Source: Doris montereyensis
Taxonomy: Eukaryota; Mollusca; Gastropoda; Nudibranchia; Dorididae
Direction of reading: 5' to 3'
NCBI GenBank assembly: GCA_037039925.1
Contig: JAXRKP010000365.1
Span: 72,501-136,500 of the forward strand
Length of the DNA: 64,000 nt
The notes beneath the pieces are model-generated. The model saw only the letters and a list, made by a program, of their open reading frames with translations. It was not told the origin of the DNA and searched no databases. Made by a program: the position numbers and the translations under genes. This document shows positions 55,901 through 63,641 of this stretch, piece by piece. Position 1 is the first letter of the stretch. Every line of letters begins with the position of its first letter.

Positions 55901-57782
55901 CAGTATTATTGCACCATTATGTCAAGAAGACTGTATAGCGGGACGTAGAATCACCATCCTTGTACTAGGCTTCTAAACCTCAATAAGGAACCAAACACTT
56001 TACAGCTCAAATAAAACAGAAAAGATTTTTTTTAAATTCATCCAGAACTCGTACTCTCAAAAAATCATAATGTTTCGTGGTTCAGCAGTCCCGTAAGCAG
56101 CATCAATTTTTCTTAACAGTTACGGGAAATTCGTAAAACTAGGCAGGTCTGCCAAACTCAAAATATCAAATCCCCACTCTTCTTCTGATCAATAGTTACC
56201 GAAGTGGTTATTCGAACCCGGGTCCCAATAAACACCCACACTATTCAGACACGCTGGGCCTATTAGGACACAGACTATTTATAATGTAAAATGACGTCAT
56301 AACCTAACCTAAACCGTGCATGCCCAGAACAATATTATTAGATCTATTGTTTAAGTGCCCGTACCGCACATGTCCCAAAATCCAATAACTTTCCCGGTAG
56401 CCTACTCCATAACATTAATAACAGAAGTGTAGCACCTACTGGGATATTTACCTATTAAAAAATACTTAAAATGGGTAATAAAAATCGCGATCCGTGCTCC
56501 CGAAAATGAGTTCACCGAAAGGTATGAAAGGTTTCTGTTTACTTCTTTTCCGGAACGAAATATGACCGCTAGAAATAGAAATCGACTTTGCGCAAGGCCA
56601 TCAAGATGGCCTTCCTTATCTACGATTGAAACTGAAATTACGTGTCTTCAACTTCAATTCTCTAAAAAATATATTTTTAGACATAGATTCTAGAACTGTG
56701 TGTCCCAATAAAAACCCGGTCCGAATAAAACCCACACTATTGGGACACGCGGGTTCGAATAAACACCTACACTATTGGGACACGAGTCCGAATAATGACA
56801 GCCCAATAGTTACCTCCCACTTCTAGTCAATAGTTAGAGGACAGTGTTGTATTTTGATTGGGCACACATAAAAAAAGAATCAGGGCACCAGTAAACATTT
56901 AAACTCGAGAAGAGCTCCGGCCCTTTAATTAGAGCATGTTAGCCCTAAATTTAGGGCCGATGTCATTGGCACAGGAAGCACACAGACCCTATGTTTAGGG
57001 CACAGACTAGGCTTCTTGAATGGAAATTTACACTTTGCTTAAAATGACTAGAATAGATGATCGGAAATGGATGACAAAATGATTCCTCATAAATTTTCCC
57101 TGTGTGAATAATTGTTCATAAGACTGATTTTTCTGATAAATGTTTTCACAAAAGTTCAGTTTTCCTGATATTTTCCAGATCTGGAGACATTACATTAGTT
57201 TCAGTTTCCATCGGCGATTTCCCCTGATGAATGGGACCATGCTCAAGTCCTGGAAGACAGCCATTATTTCTGCAGTTTAAGTTCAAACAAATTCAGGTCT
57301 AGATCTAGATCTAAGTTTATTAGTGATTAGATGTAGAATAATCTCTACTCTAGATCTAAATCTAGACTTAAAACTACAATGCTGAAATCAAAATCTCTCT
57401 TCTTGAGAGAAGATTCATCATTTAGATTAGCCTGCTGAAAGTAAAAGTAGATCTAGATCTAGATCTATCGAGATATTCTGGTGGATCTTTTGACAGGTTG
57501 AAACTATATTTGAGGTATCTAAAGAATCTAAAAGAGAATTTGAAGCAGGAAATAAATTATAGAACAGTCAGATCCTATCTATAGCTCTAAAATAACAGCT
57601 CTCGTCGAGACAAATTCACTTTCTACGTGAGATCCGAGATTCTCAATTCTGATCATCTCATCAATCCAGGCATATAATGTACAGCTCAATAAACTAAGAA
57701 GAAAATTATTTCACCTGGGGGAAACTGTCTTTTCGAGGACTTTTATCAGATCCACATCCTGATTGACGTTTAACATCTCCAT
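34826..57782 (-). CDS. KPNB1: Importin subunit beta-1 gene, 23 coding exons, complete
   Basis: The nuclear import receptor that carries importin-alpha/NLS cargo through the pore, binding RanGTP via its N-terminal HEAT repeats and FG nucleoporins on its outer face. All 23 coding exons from MEML...VLEKTVSP to [17 protein letters not shown] were found in order, with conserved landmarks: [58 protein letters not shown], the acidic loop [51 protein letters not shown]. Exon phases all fit and the frame-corrected sum is 2667 bases (888 residues; human 876). Eight single-base breaks, in exons 1, 3, 4, 5, 10, 12 (two) and 23, interrupt the raw frame; see the exon entries. I found no substitution-type stop. 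A pyrimidine-rich acceptor directly before the start (ctcttttctaag) suggests an upstream 5' UTR exon. Convergent with the tamalin-like gene. Confidence 0.95.
35030..35370 (-). mobile_element. LINE 3' end (CR1/L2-like) fragment
   Basis: Minus frame [20 protein letters not shown] then [11 protein letters not shown] is the usual C-terminus of CR1/L2-type RT proteins (WNSLP..IR.A.S...FK..LKTHL). It is followed by the 3' end motif gcgatgtaaagcgcttgagg. It lies inside importin beta intron 22. Confidence 0.65.
35723..35837 (-). CDS. KPNB1: Importin beta exon 22
   Basis: [20 protein letters not shown] then [18 protein letters not shown]. Acceptor ttttctctccag, donor gg/gtaagt. Phase 1 in, phase 2 out. 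C-terminal HEAT repeats. Confidence 0.93.
35945..36008 (+). mobile_element. SINE family A 3'-end fragment
   Basis: ggaaccggaatacgctcaag, ttctacgggccgtgatggcc, ttgaaggaactttta: only the family end is present, in intron 21. Confidence 0.65.
36316..36421 (-). CDS. KPNB1: Importin beta exon 21
   Basis: [20 protein letters not shown] then [15 protein letters not shown]. Acceptor catctctccag, donor t/gtaagc. Phase 0 in, phase 1 out. Very close to the vertebrate [14 protein letters not shown] segment. Confidence 0.95.
36590..37096 (+). mobile_element. SINE family A split by a nested SINE family D
   Basis: Family A strings run 36590-36730 (ccaggtgcaaatgggtaaaa ... cgctccggctctatcgg) and resume at about 37065 (ggccataacggtcttaaagg). 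A family D copy lies between. tatcgg is present at both junctions, a likely short target-site duplication. Confidence 0.7.
36736..37064 (+). mobile_element. SINE family D copy, full length
   Basis: Reference copy of the family: head gtgttgtgagctggtaatca, cgacgaccctggttgaaccc (B-box-like, one change), then aggaaaggtacttcactctg, caggtgtgaatgaataccca, tactgtatgctcctcccggg and end gatacggactataaatccat, ctttatc. Confidence 0.75.
37224..37367 (-). CDS. KPNB1: Importin beta exon 20
   Basis: [20 protein letters not shown] then [20 protein letters not shown] and ASQAQVDK. Phase 0 in and out, 48 codons, no break. One of the most conserved parts of the protein. Confidence 0.97.
37691..37895 (-). repeat. 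Tandem copies of the exon 19 3' end and splice donor
   Basis: The last ~50 bases of exon 19 with its donor (cctaggg/gtgagtgttt) recur about 53, 97 and 150 bases downstream in the intron (starting at 37797, 37744 and 37691 on plus). Copies at 37744 and 37691 keep a donor-like ...agg/gatgagtgttt with GT changed to AT. Confidence 0.85.
37847..37954 (-). CDS. KPNB1: Importin beta exon 19
   Basis: [20 protein letters not shown] then [16 protein letters not shown]. Acceptor ttctttatcag, donor ggg/gtgagt. Phase 0 in and out, 36 codons. Confidence 0.95.
38072..38146 (-). pseudogene. Partial duplicate of importin beta exon 18
   Basis: Encodes [20 protein letters not shown] then FAEYQ, nearly identical to exon 18 ([20 protein letters not shown]). 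About six changes in 75 bases, at least two of them amino-acid changing (L to F, G to S). A GT follows the end (caggtgtag). The start lacks VLG and no in-phase acceptor is visible, so it is probably a relic exon lying 168 bases downstream of the original in transcript order. Confidence 0.8.
38275..38295. repeat. (GT)n microsatellite beside the exon 18 donor
   Basis: About ten GT units, 20 bases beyond the donor of exon 18. Confidence 0.85.
38314..38396 (-). CDS. KPNB1: Importin beta exon 18
   Basis: [20 protein letters not shown] then LKNFAEYQ. Acceptor tattcctcag, donor cag/gtgggt. Phase 1 in, phase 0 out. A partial copy of this exon lies at 38072-38146. Confidence 0.95.
39450..39597 (-). 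CDS. KPNB1: Importin beta exon 17
   Basis: [20 protein letters not shown] then [20 protein letters not shown] and LLAMSTLIE. Acceptor ttgttgccag, donor gaag/gtatgt. Phase 0 in, phase 1 out. Confidence 0.96.
39966..40037 (-). CDS. KPNB1: Importin beta exon 16
   Basis: [20 protein letters not shown] then ATLQ, 24 codons, phase 0 in and out. Acceptor cctgtacag, donor caa/gtgagt. Confidence 0.95.
40416..40550 (+). mobile_element. SINE family C copy
   Basis: ttcattgaaatttacccagt, ccaccatgagcggtgatctc, aggttgaac, aggacctaccagcggcactt; in importin beta intron 15. Confidence 0.65.
41018..41089 (-). CDS. KPNB1: Importin beta exon 15
   Basis: [20 protein letters not shown] then LSME, 24 codons, phase 0 in and out. 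Acceptor catttttag, donor gag/gtatgt. Confidence 0.95.
41421..41496 (-). CDS. KPNB1: Importin beta exon 14
   Basis: (R)[20 protein letters not shown] then KNSPK. Acceptor tcccatacag, donor aag/gtaggt. Phase 2 in, phase 0 out. Confidence 0.94.
41520..43140. other. Importin beta intron 13, no other feature
   Basis: 1.6-kb AT-rich intron. No SINE or exon recognised. Confidence 0.5.
43146..43276 (-). CDS. KPNB1: Importin beta exon 13
   Basis: [20 protein letters not shown] then [20 protein letters not shown] and TAD. Acceptor attctccacag, donor cag/gtactg. Phase 0 in, phase 2 out. Confidence 0.96.
43577..43819 (-). CDS. KPNB1: Importin beta exon 12, two bases missing
   Basis: [50 protein letters not shown], then [20 protein letters not shown], then [11 protein letters not shown]. 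The three parts are in three frames. One base is missing near 43670-43673 (after EILP) and one near 43606-43612 (before GEPR). Acceptor attcgacag, donor tgg/gtaagt. Phase 1 in, phase 0 out after correction. Confidence 0.9.
43878..44190 (-). mobile_element. SINE family B copy, full length
   Basis: Minus-strand copy with head ggtagtcaaaaggcaaggta, body gacacctagtcccattggag and tail side gaagccccctgagatcacct, ttagtcgtggatgcgggtaa, aatcaaatcaaa. In importin beta intron 11, same strand as the gene. Confidence 0.75.
44398..44520 (+). mobile_element. SINE family C-like copy, diverged
   Basis: Begins ttcattgaaattttcac and ends aaggacctaccaggagcact; the middle is diverged. Confidence 0.5.
44678..44849 (-). 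CDS. KPNB1: Importin beta exon 11 with acidic loop
   Basis: [20 protein letters not shown] then [38 protein letters not shown]. The DDDD-W acidic loop is the landmark of importin beta HEAT repeat 8. Acceptor attatacag, donor g/gtagga. Phase 0 in, phase 1 out. Confidence 0.97.
45356..45456 (-). CDS. KPNB1: Importin beta exon 10, one base missing
   Basis: [17 protein letters not shown], then one missing G (GG at 45405-45406 on plus as CC), then [16 protein letters not shown]. Without the correction TAG follows SILSPFC. Acceptor cgttcacag, donor cag/gtacaa. Phase 0 in and out. Confidence 0.92.
46386..46496 (-). CDS. KPNB1: Importin beta exon 9
   Basis: [20 protein letters not shown] then [17 protein letters not shown], 37 codons, phase 0 in and out. 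Acceptor atgtatttcag, donor gag/gtatac. Confidence 0.97.
46500..48610. other. Importin beta intron 8
   Basis: 2.1-kb intron. It contains a CT-rich, locally GC-richer block at 47100-47640 with an open minus frame at 47188-47397 ([20 protein letters not shown] ... [10 protein letters not shown]). No family is recognised and no splice sites in phase were found, so I do not call it a gene. Confidence 0.4.
48619..48708 (-). CDS. KPNB1: Importin beta exon 8
   Basis: [20 protein letters not shown] then [10 protein letters not shown], 30 codons, phase 0 in and out. Acceptor gttcccacag, donor gct/gtaagt. Confidence 0.96.
49102..49161 (-). CDS. KPNB1: Importin beta exon 7
   Basis: [20 protein letters not shown], 20 codons, phase 0 in and out. 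Acceptor tctcaaacag, donor aga/gtaagt. Confidence 0.95.
49838..50050 (+). mobile_element. SINE family C copy with an insert
   Basis: ttcattgaaatttccccatc, caccacaggcactcatcaag, then unrelated sequence, then ccaccatatgcaatgatatt, aacagcaagatgacagatag, agtaggacagcagcaccaac. The start occurs twice, so two partial copies may be fused. Confidence 0.5.
50347..50422 (-). CDS. KPNB1: Importin beta exon 6
   Basis: (S)[20 protein letters not shown] then NFDKE, nearly identical to the vertebrate protein. Acceptor ttttcattcag, donor gag/gtaagt. Phase 2 in, phase 0 out. Confidence 0.97.
50769..50846 (-). CDS. KPNB1: Importin beta exon 5, one extra base
   Basis: [20 protein letters not shown] then KKEEPS once one A is dropped from the A7 run (T7 at 50780-50786 on plus). 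As given the frame reads KKRRA-stop. Acceptor tttattgcag, donor ag/gtaagt. Phase 0 in, phase 2 out. Confidence 0.92.
   Translation of the reverse strand, partial: DPEILQPQSNEILTAIVHAMKKRRA
50900..51530. other. Importin beta intron 4, no other feature
   Basis: Nothing recognised. Confidence 0.5.
51539..51738 (-). CDS. KPNB1: Importin beta exon 4, one base missing
   Basis: VLDTLGTE, then a break at an A6 run (T6 at 51711-51716 on plus; seven A needed), then [57 protein letters not shown]. Acceptor attttaag, donor att/gtgagt. Corrected length 67 codons, phase 0 in and out. Confidence 0.93.
52198..52381 (-). CDS. KPNB1: Importin beta exon 3, one extra base
   Basis: [21 protein letters not shown], then a break at GGG (CCC at 52318-52320 on plus; two needed), then [40 protein letters not shown]. 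Acceptor tttcttacag, donor aat/gtaatt. This belongs to the importin-beta N-terminal (IBN_N) domain. Confidence 0.92.
52450..53490. other. Importin beta intron 2, no repeat identified
   Basis: About 1.1 kb between exons 2 and 3, AT-rich. Its donor is GC rather than GT. Confidence 0.6.
53499..53557 (-). CDS. KPNB1: Importin beta exon 2 with GC splice donor
   Basis: (D)[19 protein letters not shown], matching the family LELEAAQKFLERAAVENL. Acceptor tgctttttacag. The only end that joins exon 3 in frame (NL then [11 protein letters not shown]) is ctt/gcaagt, a GC donor that otherwise fits consensus. Phase 1 in, phase 0 out. Confidence 0.88.
53563..53941. repeat. Tandem duplication of about 190 bp in intron 1
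   Basis: 53563-53752 is repeated at 53755-53941 with only a few differences (gataagaag/gataagcag, one A in a homopolymer, gtgtc/ctgtc). In transcript orientation the duplicated block ends at the acceptor of exon 2. The upstream copy has the pyrimidine tract but not the AG. Confidence 0.92.
54327..54412. repeat. Perfect 40-bp inverted repeat (hairpin) in intron 1
   Basis: Left arm 54327-54366 (gaaatatgacaataagtgac, aactccactaataaagacag), loop aacaaa at 54367-54372, right arm 54373-54412, an exact reverse complement, 40 of 40. Confidence 0.95.
54420..57700. other. Importin beta intron 1 remainder
   Basis: Besides the SINE B fragment it holds repeated tgtcccaataaaaaccc-like strings at 56210-56280 and 56700-56800, short agatctagatcta runs at 57300-57470, and a CpG-rich patch at 56480-56640. 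No exon was found. Confidence 0.5.
55693..55815 (-). mobile_element. SINE family B fragment, internally deleted
   Basis: Minus strand: head ggtagtccagaggcaaaggt, agtgggttcgagca, then directly ggcagaattaaaaatcctac and the family end. The middle third is missing. Confidence 0.65.
57715..57782 (-). CDS. KPNB1: Importin beta exon 1 (coding start), one extra base
   Basis: [20 protein letters not shown] then SP, with the start in a good context (ggacATGg). The family begins M-ELITILEKTVSPD. The C5 run (G5 at 57717-57721 on plus) must lose one C for exon 2 to be read. Donor ag/gtgaaa. The start was chosen for the match of LEKTVSP spacing; a second Met at residue 3 is also possible. Confidence 0.9.
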
Positions 57783-57785
57783 GTC

Positions 57786-57800
57786 CTTAGAAAAGAGACA
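57786..57800 (-). promoter_or_regulatory. Likely 3' splice site of a 5' UTR intron
   Basis: tgtctcttttctaag lies immediately before GACATGG of importin beta. A pyrimidine tract plus AG three bases before the start codon suggests an upstream non-coding exon, which I could not locate (a CpG-containing patch at 58150-58260 is one candidate). Confidence 0.5.
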
Positions 57801-58675
57801 AAATAAGCAATTTCATCAAATTTTATAAATAAGATTCACAGAGAAGAAGGTCAGACTACACATGTGGAAACGCGGAATAATACTGATTCAATGTACGTTT
57901 TCATAAGCAACGTGTTGATTGGTTATAATGTGTGTTGTCAAAAATATCAACCAATGCCATTAAAGGTTGGAAAACTAGGCTTTTCCTACCGGCTTGTTAG
58001 CCGGCAAAATAAAATTGGTGTATCTCGAATATATATAGATCTAGAATTTTTGCAAACAAGTTTGAGAAGTAGATATTGTGATATTATGTCTACACTTGAG
58101 TTACAATAAATTTATTTTTACAAAGTTAATTCTATTTTCAGACATAGAATAAAGTGAACGTTCAAGAGATTGACTGAGCGTACTGTCTTCCTTTCGGTCG
58201 AGTCGTTGAGAGACAAAACAATCTATCCCTGTCATTCTAAAAACATGAATTCGCGCGCTATCTTTATACGAATGTAATTATAAAATATAATGTTTTCTTC
58301 TCTCCTTGATCCTCATCGTATGGTTTAATTTGAAAAACAATTCTTAAAATCACAAGAAGAAACAAAACCAGATGAAACAAAATAGAAACAAAGCAAAATA
58401 GAGAATGAAATCCAATAAATGTTTCATAAAACAGTGATACCGGTACTAACACATACTTATTTTTCGTCCTTTATCATTTTGCCTCTTTTCTCCGTGTGTT
58501 TTCTTCTCCTAGACTCTTAATCTTAACACCTTTTCTTTTATCTTTTCTTTGTTTCTTTTCTTTTTTCTTTTTTTCTTTGGGCATTTCTTGACTTTTCTTT
58601 TGAGTGGATCACAAGAGCAACAATAATATTAGAATCTAACTCAAAGGACATACACAGGCAATGGGAAGACGAAAC
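57800..58675. other. Region upstream of importin beta
   Basis: AT-rich with a small CpG-containing patch at 58180-58260 and a CTTTT-rich block at 58470-58600. No gene recognised. Confidence 0.45.
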
Positions 58676-58679
58676 CTTC

Positions 58680-59480
58680 ATAATAATAATGCATTTATTG
58701 AGCGCCTCTCATCCACCGAAATGCTCGATGGCGCTTTACAGTAAAATATCATTGATACAATTACAGATTATATAAAATTCACAGCAACAAAAATTAAATT
58801 ATGTTAGTAACAATTTTAAAAACACTAAAAATTTAATCAGCTTTTAAATTAAGAGGAACAAAAAGATGACATAAAAAGTTTTGGCTTAAGATTCTTTTTA
58901 AAAGTTTGAAATGGTGGGCTGCTGCTTGTTTTGAAAGATGTAGTATTCCATAAAAGAGGGGTAGCATGACTGAATGAATTTTCTATAAACGTTAATCTTT
59001 TAGTTGGCATTGTGATCAAGAGGGAATTTGATGATCTTAATACTCTTTTAGGTGGGTAAAAACTGACCAGATCTTGTGAATAGGATGGGGCAAGACCGTT
59101 TAAACACTTGTAACAATAACAAGGGATCTTAAAATCTATCATGTAACTTACTGGGGGTCAGTGTAGTTCTTTTAATACTGGCATAATTGGCTCACTTTGT
59201 CTAGTTAAGCTAATTAGCCTAGCCGCCTTATTCTGAAGCTTTTTCAATCTCTGAATCAATTATTTTGATGCAGATGTTAGGAGAACATTGCAATAATCCA
59301 TACGATTAAGAATAAGTGGTGTAACAAGCATTTTTATTGTTGCTTGGTCTAAAATAAATCTTATCTTGCTAATATTCTTCGAATAAAATTGCAACTCTGA
59401 ATTATTTTAGTAACATGTTCTATCATCAAAAGTTCATGATCTAAATAACATTCAAATAACATTCAAAGCTTAAGGTTGAT
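58680..59480 (-). mobile_element. LINE 3' part (CR1/L2-like), degraded
   Basis: Minus strand, in order: LILNRMDYCNVLLTSASK, LIQRLKKLQNKAARLIS, LKELHWPPVSYMIDFKIP, YKCLNGLAPSYSQDLVSFYP, LLWNTTSFKTSSSPPFQTFK. This is the classic RT C-terminal series (LDYCN.LL, LQN.AARL, LHWLPV..RIDFK, NGLAPSY, LWN..). The 3' end has tactgtaaagcgccatcgag and (ATT)n. Confidence 0.8.
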
Positions 59481-59727
59481 GTGGGCGGCTGTTGTAATTT
59501 TCTTATATAGTTCATTGTCATTTATCACCACCCGACATGCTTCAAAGTCCATAATATCAGTATATATAAATCTGCGACGGTGGAGAGGTATAAGGCAGAA
59601 ACAGAATAGAAGAAAAGAGAGATCACCTGCTACCATACAAAGGTATAAGATAAGTCTTTAAGATTGTATCAAGAATACGTTGACTCACCTAGGACTGAAC
59701 AAGAGACATCCACAATAGATTGATTGA

Positions 59728-59942
59728 GTGAATGAGTACCCAGCTAAAGGTAGAGAAAGATCATGTCAAAGTGTTTTACGAGAACATAACAGGCTTGTGT
59801 AGTGTCTGCCCCCCCCCCCTCGGGAATTGAGAAGGATTTTGAATAAAATGGCCTGCTGGGGGGGGGGGGGGGGTAAATGGTGTACAGTCGGTGAGCCTGC
59901 ACTTGTGCGGGGATACAAACTATAAATCCATCTTTATCTTTA
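59728..59942 (+). mobile_element. SINE family D fragment
   Basis: gagtacccagctaaaggtag, agaaagatcatgtcaaagtg, tgagcctgcacttgtgcggg, gatacaaactataaatccat, ctttatctt; 5' truncated and holding C10 and G14 runs. Confidence 0.72.
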
Positions 59943-60121
59943 ATCTTCTGAGATAAATCGATAGCCTACATACACAAGCGGCGGGAGCTCTTTTAATCTC
60001 TAGTCGACAAAAAGGTTTTTAAAAGGCCGATCAGAGAATATATTATCTGTTGTGATAGGATCACTCTGCAGGTTGGAATCATGTTTCAAAACCAAGTCAT
60101 TGATAATAAGTTTATAGTGGG

Positions 60122-62675
60122 AATGTTATGTCGGGCAGTGGACAGGTAAACACCTGTACGGGGAGTAGATTATCCGCCCTCCACGAGTCTCCTGCTGCCT
60201 TGCAGGTCGGTATTGGCTGACCAAAGGCTAAGGGAATTAACCCTTACAGAAAACAACCTGCTGCCTTGCAGGTTGGTCTTGACTGATCAAAGACTAAGGG
60301 ACTTAACCCTGACAGAAAATAACAACCTACTGCCTTATAGGCTGGTATTGAATGACCAAAGCCTAAGGGGAGTTAACCCTGACAGAAAATAGCAAGGCCT
60401 GGTAGGGGCCTCAAGGTGGCAACCCCACCATCTACCTAGGGTACAGTGGGCTAATCCCCTGCTTATCCGAAACCTAAGTAATGCAGAGAAAATAAATACA
60501 ATATACCCAACTTGACCTTTCAACGACGAAAATGGAAACGAACACGGACTGTGATTTTGGAACATGGTATATGAGGGCAATAAATGGAAAAGAGTTAGAA
60601 TTAGTTGAAGAAATGGAAAAATTCAAAGTAGACATTTTGGCTATTACAGAAAGAAAGAAAAAAGGACAATGAATAGAAAATGTAGGACCGAATCATATTT
60701 TAATCTTCTCAGGAGTAGATGTCAAAGATAGGGCTAGAGAAGGAGTAGGTCTCCTAGTACTTAAAAGGCATGAAAAGCTACTAGAAAGCCGGAAATTCAT
60801 AAGCCCACTGCTATTAGACGTAAATATTAAACCAAAAGGACAAGAAATTAAATTATTAATAGCTCACGGACCAAACGAAGACACCACTAAAGAAGAAAAA
60901 GATAGCTTCGAAAACGATTCACAAATAGCTGCAGAGAATCTTAAACCCAAACAGGAACTAATGCTTTTAGGAGATTTAAACGCTAGAATAGGCAACCATA
61001 TAGAAACATCAGGAGGAGTAATAGGTAAATAAGAGAGACAACAAGTTCTCCAAATGCAGAGAGACTAATAGATTTTTGCCTGAAGAATAACATGAAAATA
61101 GCCAACACCTTTTATCCTCATAAATAGATCCACAAATATACAAGAGTAAATGAAAACAGGAGGAAAAGTCAATGATAGACTACAAAATAATTCGCAGCTC
61201 CATTTTCATAGTACATTGGATACAAGAGTAAACAGAGGAGCAGAAATATTTAGTGATCATGACCTAGTGATTGCCAAAATGAGATTACTGACTGAAGAAA
61301 ACAAACAGAAAAGGAAAGAGAAGAAAGCTACTAAACTCTAAATAGAGGAACTAAATAAACCAATAGTAAAAAAGATATACCAATCTAGGATAAAACGATT
61401 TATCAGTGAAAGGCAGATGGATCTGAATGATAGCACAATAGAAGAAAAGTGGCAATTGTATAAAAAGAAACACTCCCCAGTTGTATTGCTGAAGTCTGTG
61501 GTAGGAAACAAATTAAAGGAGATGGGAAAAGAACAGCATGGTGGAATGAGAATGTCAAAACTAAGATCAAAGAAATGAAAAGATGCTGGAAGAAATACTT
61601 GCAAACAAAGAGACCAGAGGATAGGATAGACGTGAATAAAAGAACTATCGCCAAGGAGGAAATGAGGAAAGCAAAACAGGATCAATGGGAAGAGTTTGGA
61701 CAAAGACTTCAAGAAAGTTATCAAAGAATCAAAAGCTGTCCTGGGGGCAATGAAGAGCATGAGAAAGACCAAAGCATGTCCACTACGACAAATTAAGAAC
61801 GCCAAAGGAGAAATAATGAAAGAAGACAGCGAAATCATGGAAACATGTAGAAGGCATTTTCACCAATTACATAATCCCTCCAAAACGTATGAAACAAGGA
61901 GCAAAGATCAATTAGAAAGAGTAACAAGTAATCCAGAGGAGACAGATGAAGATGTAGATATATCAGCTAGAAGAAAAGTGAAATTAGGAAAAGCCCTGAG
62001 CAGATCAAGTTTATCCAGAAATGATTAAAAGCCAAGGGAAAGAGGCAGACAAACTACTACATGCAATATGCCAACAAGCATGGAAGTCCAAACAGATGGC
62101 AGACGACTGGAAAAAAAGTAGGTATGTGATAGCTCAAACAAGTAAATGTATGAATGCTTTCATTTGCCGATGATTTAGTTCTGTTTGGAAAATCAGAAAA
62201 TGACCTTCAGTCGAATATCAACATTATGAACAATGAATTAAATAAAAGAAGAATGAGAGTAAATGCAAAGAAAACCAAAACAATGCTAGTTACTAAGGAA
62301 GCTAAAACACAAAATCTTAAATTGGCCAGGGAGAATTTGGAACAAGTTCACTGCTACAATTACCTAGGAGTAATGATTAACTCAGAGGAAAACTAAGAGA
62401 AGAAATCAGCCAGAGAATCAAACAAATTAATTGAGATGGTTTGGGCCTGTTTAACAATAGAATAGCTAAATCAGTATACAGTGCTAAAGCCCAAGATAAA
62501 AGACCTCAGAGAAATTGGGAAGAAGATATAAAGAGGCATTGAAGAATAGAAATTTAACATTTTTGGAAGGAAACAGAAAATGCGAGGAAAGGCCATCCTG
62601 GAGAAAGATCATTTCGGGTATCTGAACCCATACACCGAAAGGTAAAATGGGGACTGATAAAGAAAGAAAGAAAGG
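60122..62675 (+). mobile_element. LINE copy B: endonuclease plus partial reverse transcriptase
   Basis: The 5' region has the same ~60-bp tandem units as copy A. It is followed by a degraded endonuclease domain (61.0 kb and before; LGDLNARIGN, DHDLVIAKMRLLTEENKQKR), an RT start (NAKGEIMKEDSEIMETCRRH, FHQLHNPSK; PEMIKSQGKEADKLLHAICQ, QAWKSKQMADDW at 62019-62115), then a jump to SFADDLVLFGKSENDLQSNI and HCYNYLGVMINSEE. The RT fingers/palm between DDW and FADD are deleted. The C-terminus AKAQDKRPQRNWEEDIKRH and an (AAAG)n tail end the copy. Many stops; dead. Confidence 0.85.
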
Positions 62676-62699
62676 GAATGTTCTTTCATTATCATGATA

Positions 62700-63135
62700 A
62701 ATTGGTCATGAGGGTTTGTATTTGTATTTTGGCATGACTGAGAATGCTACAGTGGTTGAATGCGATTGAGGGCAGAAGAGATTGAGATGATATTTGATAT
62801 GCTGTGGAAATCCTCTTCTGCGGAAGAATTCTCCCATTCTCTCGGCCTTTTCTGCAAAGTCTATGTCATCCTGACAAAGACGATACAAATGCAGAATTTA
62901 GGGAAAAAAAGGGGAAGAAATCATGCAAGAGAAGAGGGGTGAAACTGAATACGGATGGTAACTGTGGCTGACAGTTTCTTTGTAATTAATGTACTAAATA
63001 GAGGTGGTGATTGAGCCATTGAACAAGACCTCTCTGATGTCCAGATTTGTCACTTCTGATGTGAATATTTGAAAGGTTGGATTGAAAATTGGGCAAACTT
63101 GATGTAATCTTGAAGTTAGTCCTTGGTCATAGAGC
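62700..63135 (-). mobile_element. Penelope-like or related RT fragment, degraded
   Basis: Minus frames: TSEVTNLDI, NGSITTSIYYKETVSHSYHP (one stop), then LCQDDIDFAEKAERMGEFFR, RRGFPQHI. This is the usual series after the RT core of Penelope-like elements (FLDV...TSLYxKxTDxHxYL...RRLCSDDxDFxxKAxEMxxFFxxRGYP). The family call is from memory of that pattern. Confidence 0.55.
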
Positions 63136-63300
63136 CAACAACCTATGCCGTCGTCGCTGTACCTAAAAATAAAGCAGTGAAGTACTCAACTTTCCTGTTT
63201 CTCACCCAACACATTCGCTCGGTGTCACAAGTTCTAAAAACTGCACAGTCTACCTCTGCCTCTCTTCTCGTTGACCTTACCTGTAAGTAAAGCTCGCTCT

Positions 63301-63532
<232 letters not shown>

Positions 63533-63641
63533 GCCATCACCAGGACGTCTTCGTTGACTATCTTTTCTCTCCACGACATGTTTAGCATTCTACGTATAAA
63601 CCACCTTTCTGGAGCCTCAATTCGCTTCTCTATCTCTTTAT

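Noticed and set aside
34826..57782. Importin beta as a processed pseudogene
   Set aside because: All introns and splice sites are present and the corrected protein is full length; the breaks are single-base and mostly in homopolymers.
61338..61838. 166-residue minus-strand open frame
   Set aside because: Antisense shadow of the A-rich LINE copy B; Phe/Ser/Leu-rich with no domain.
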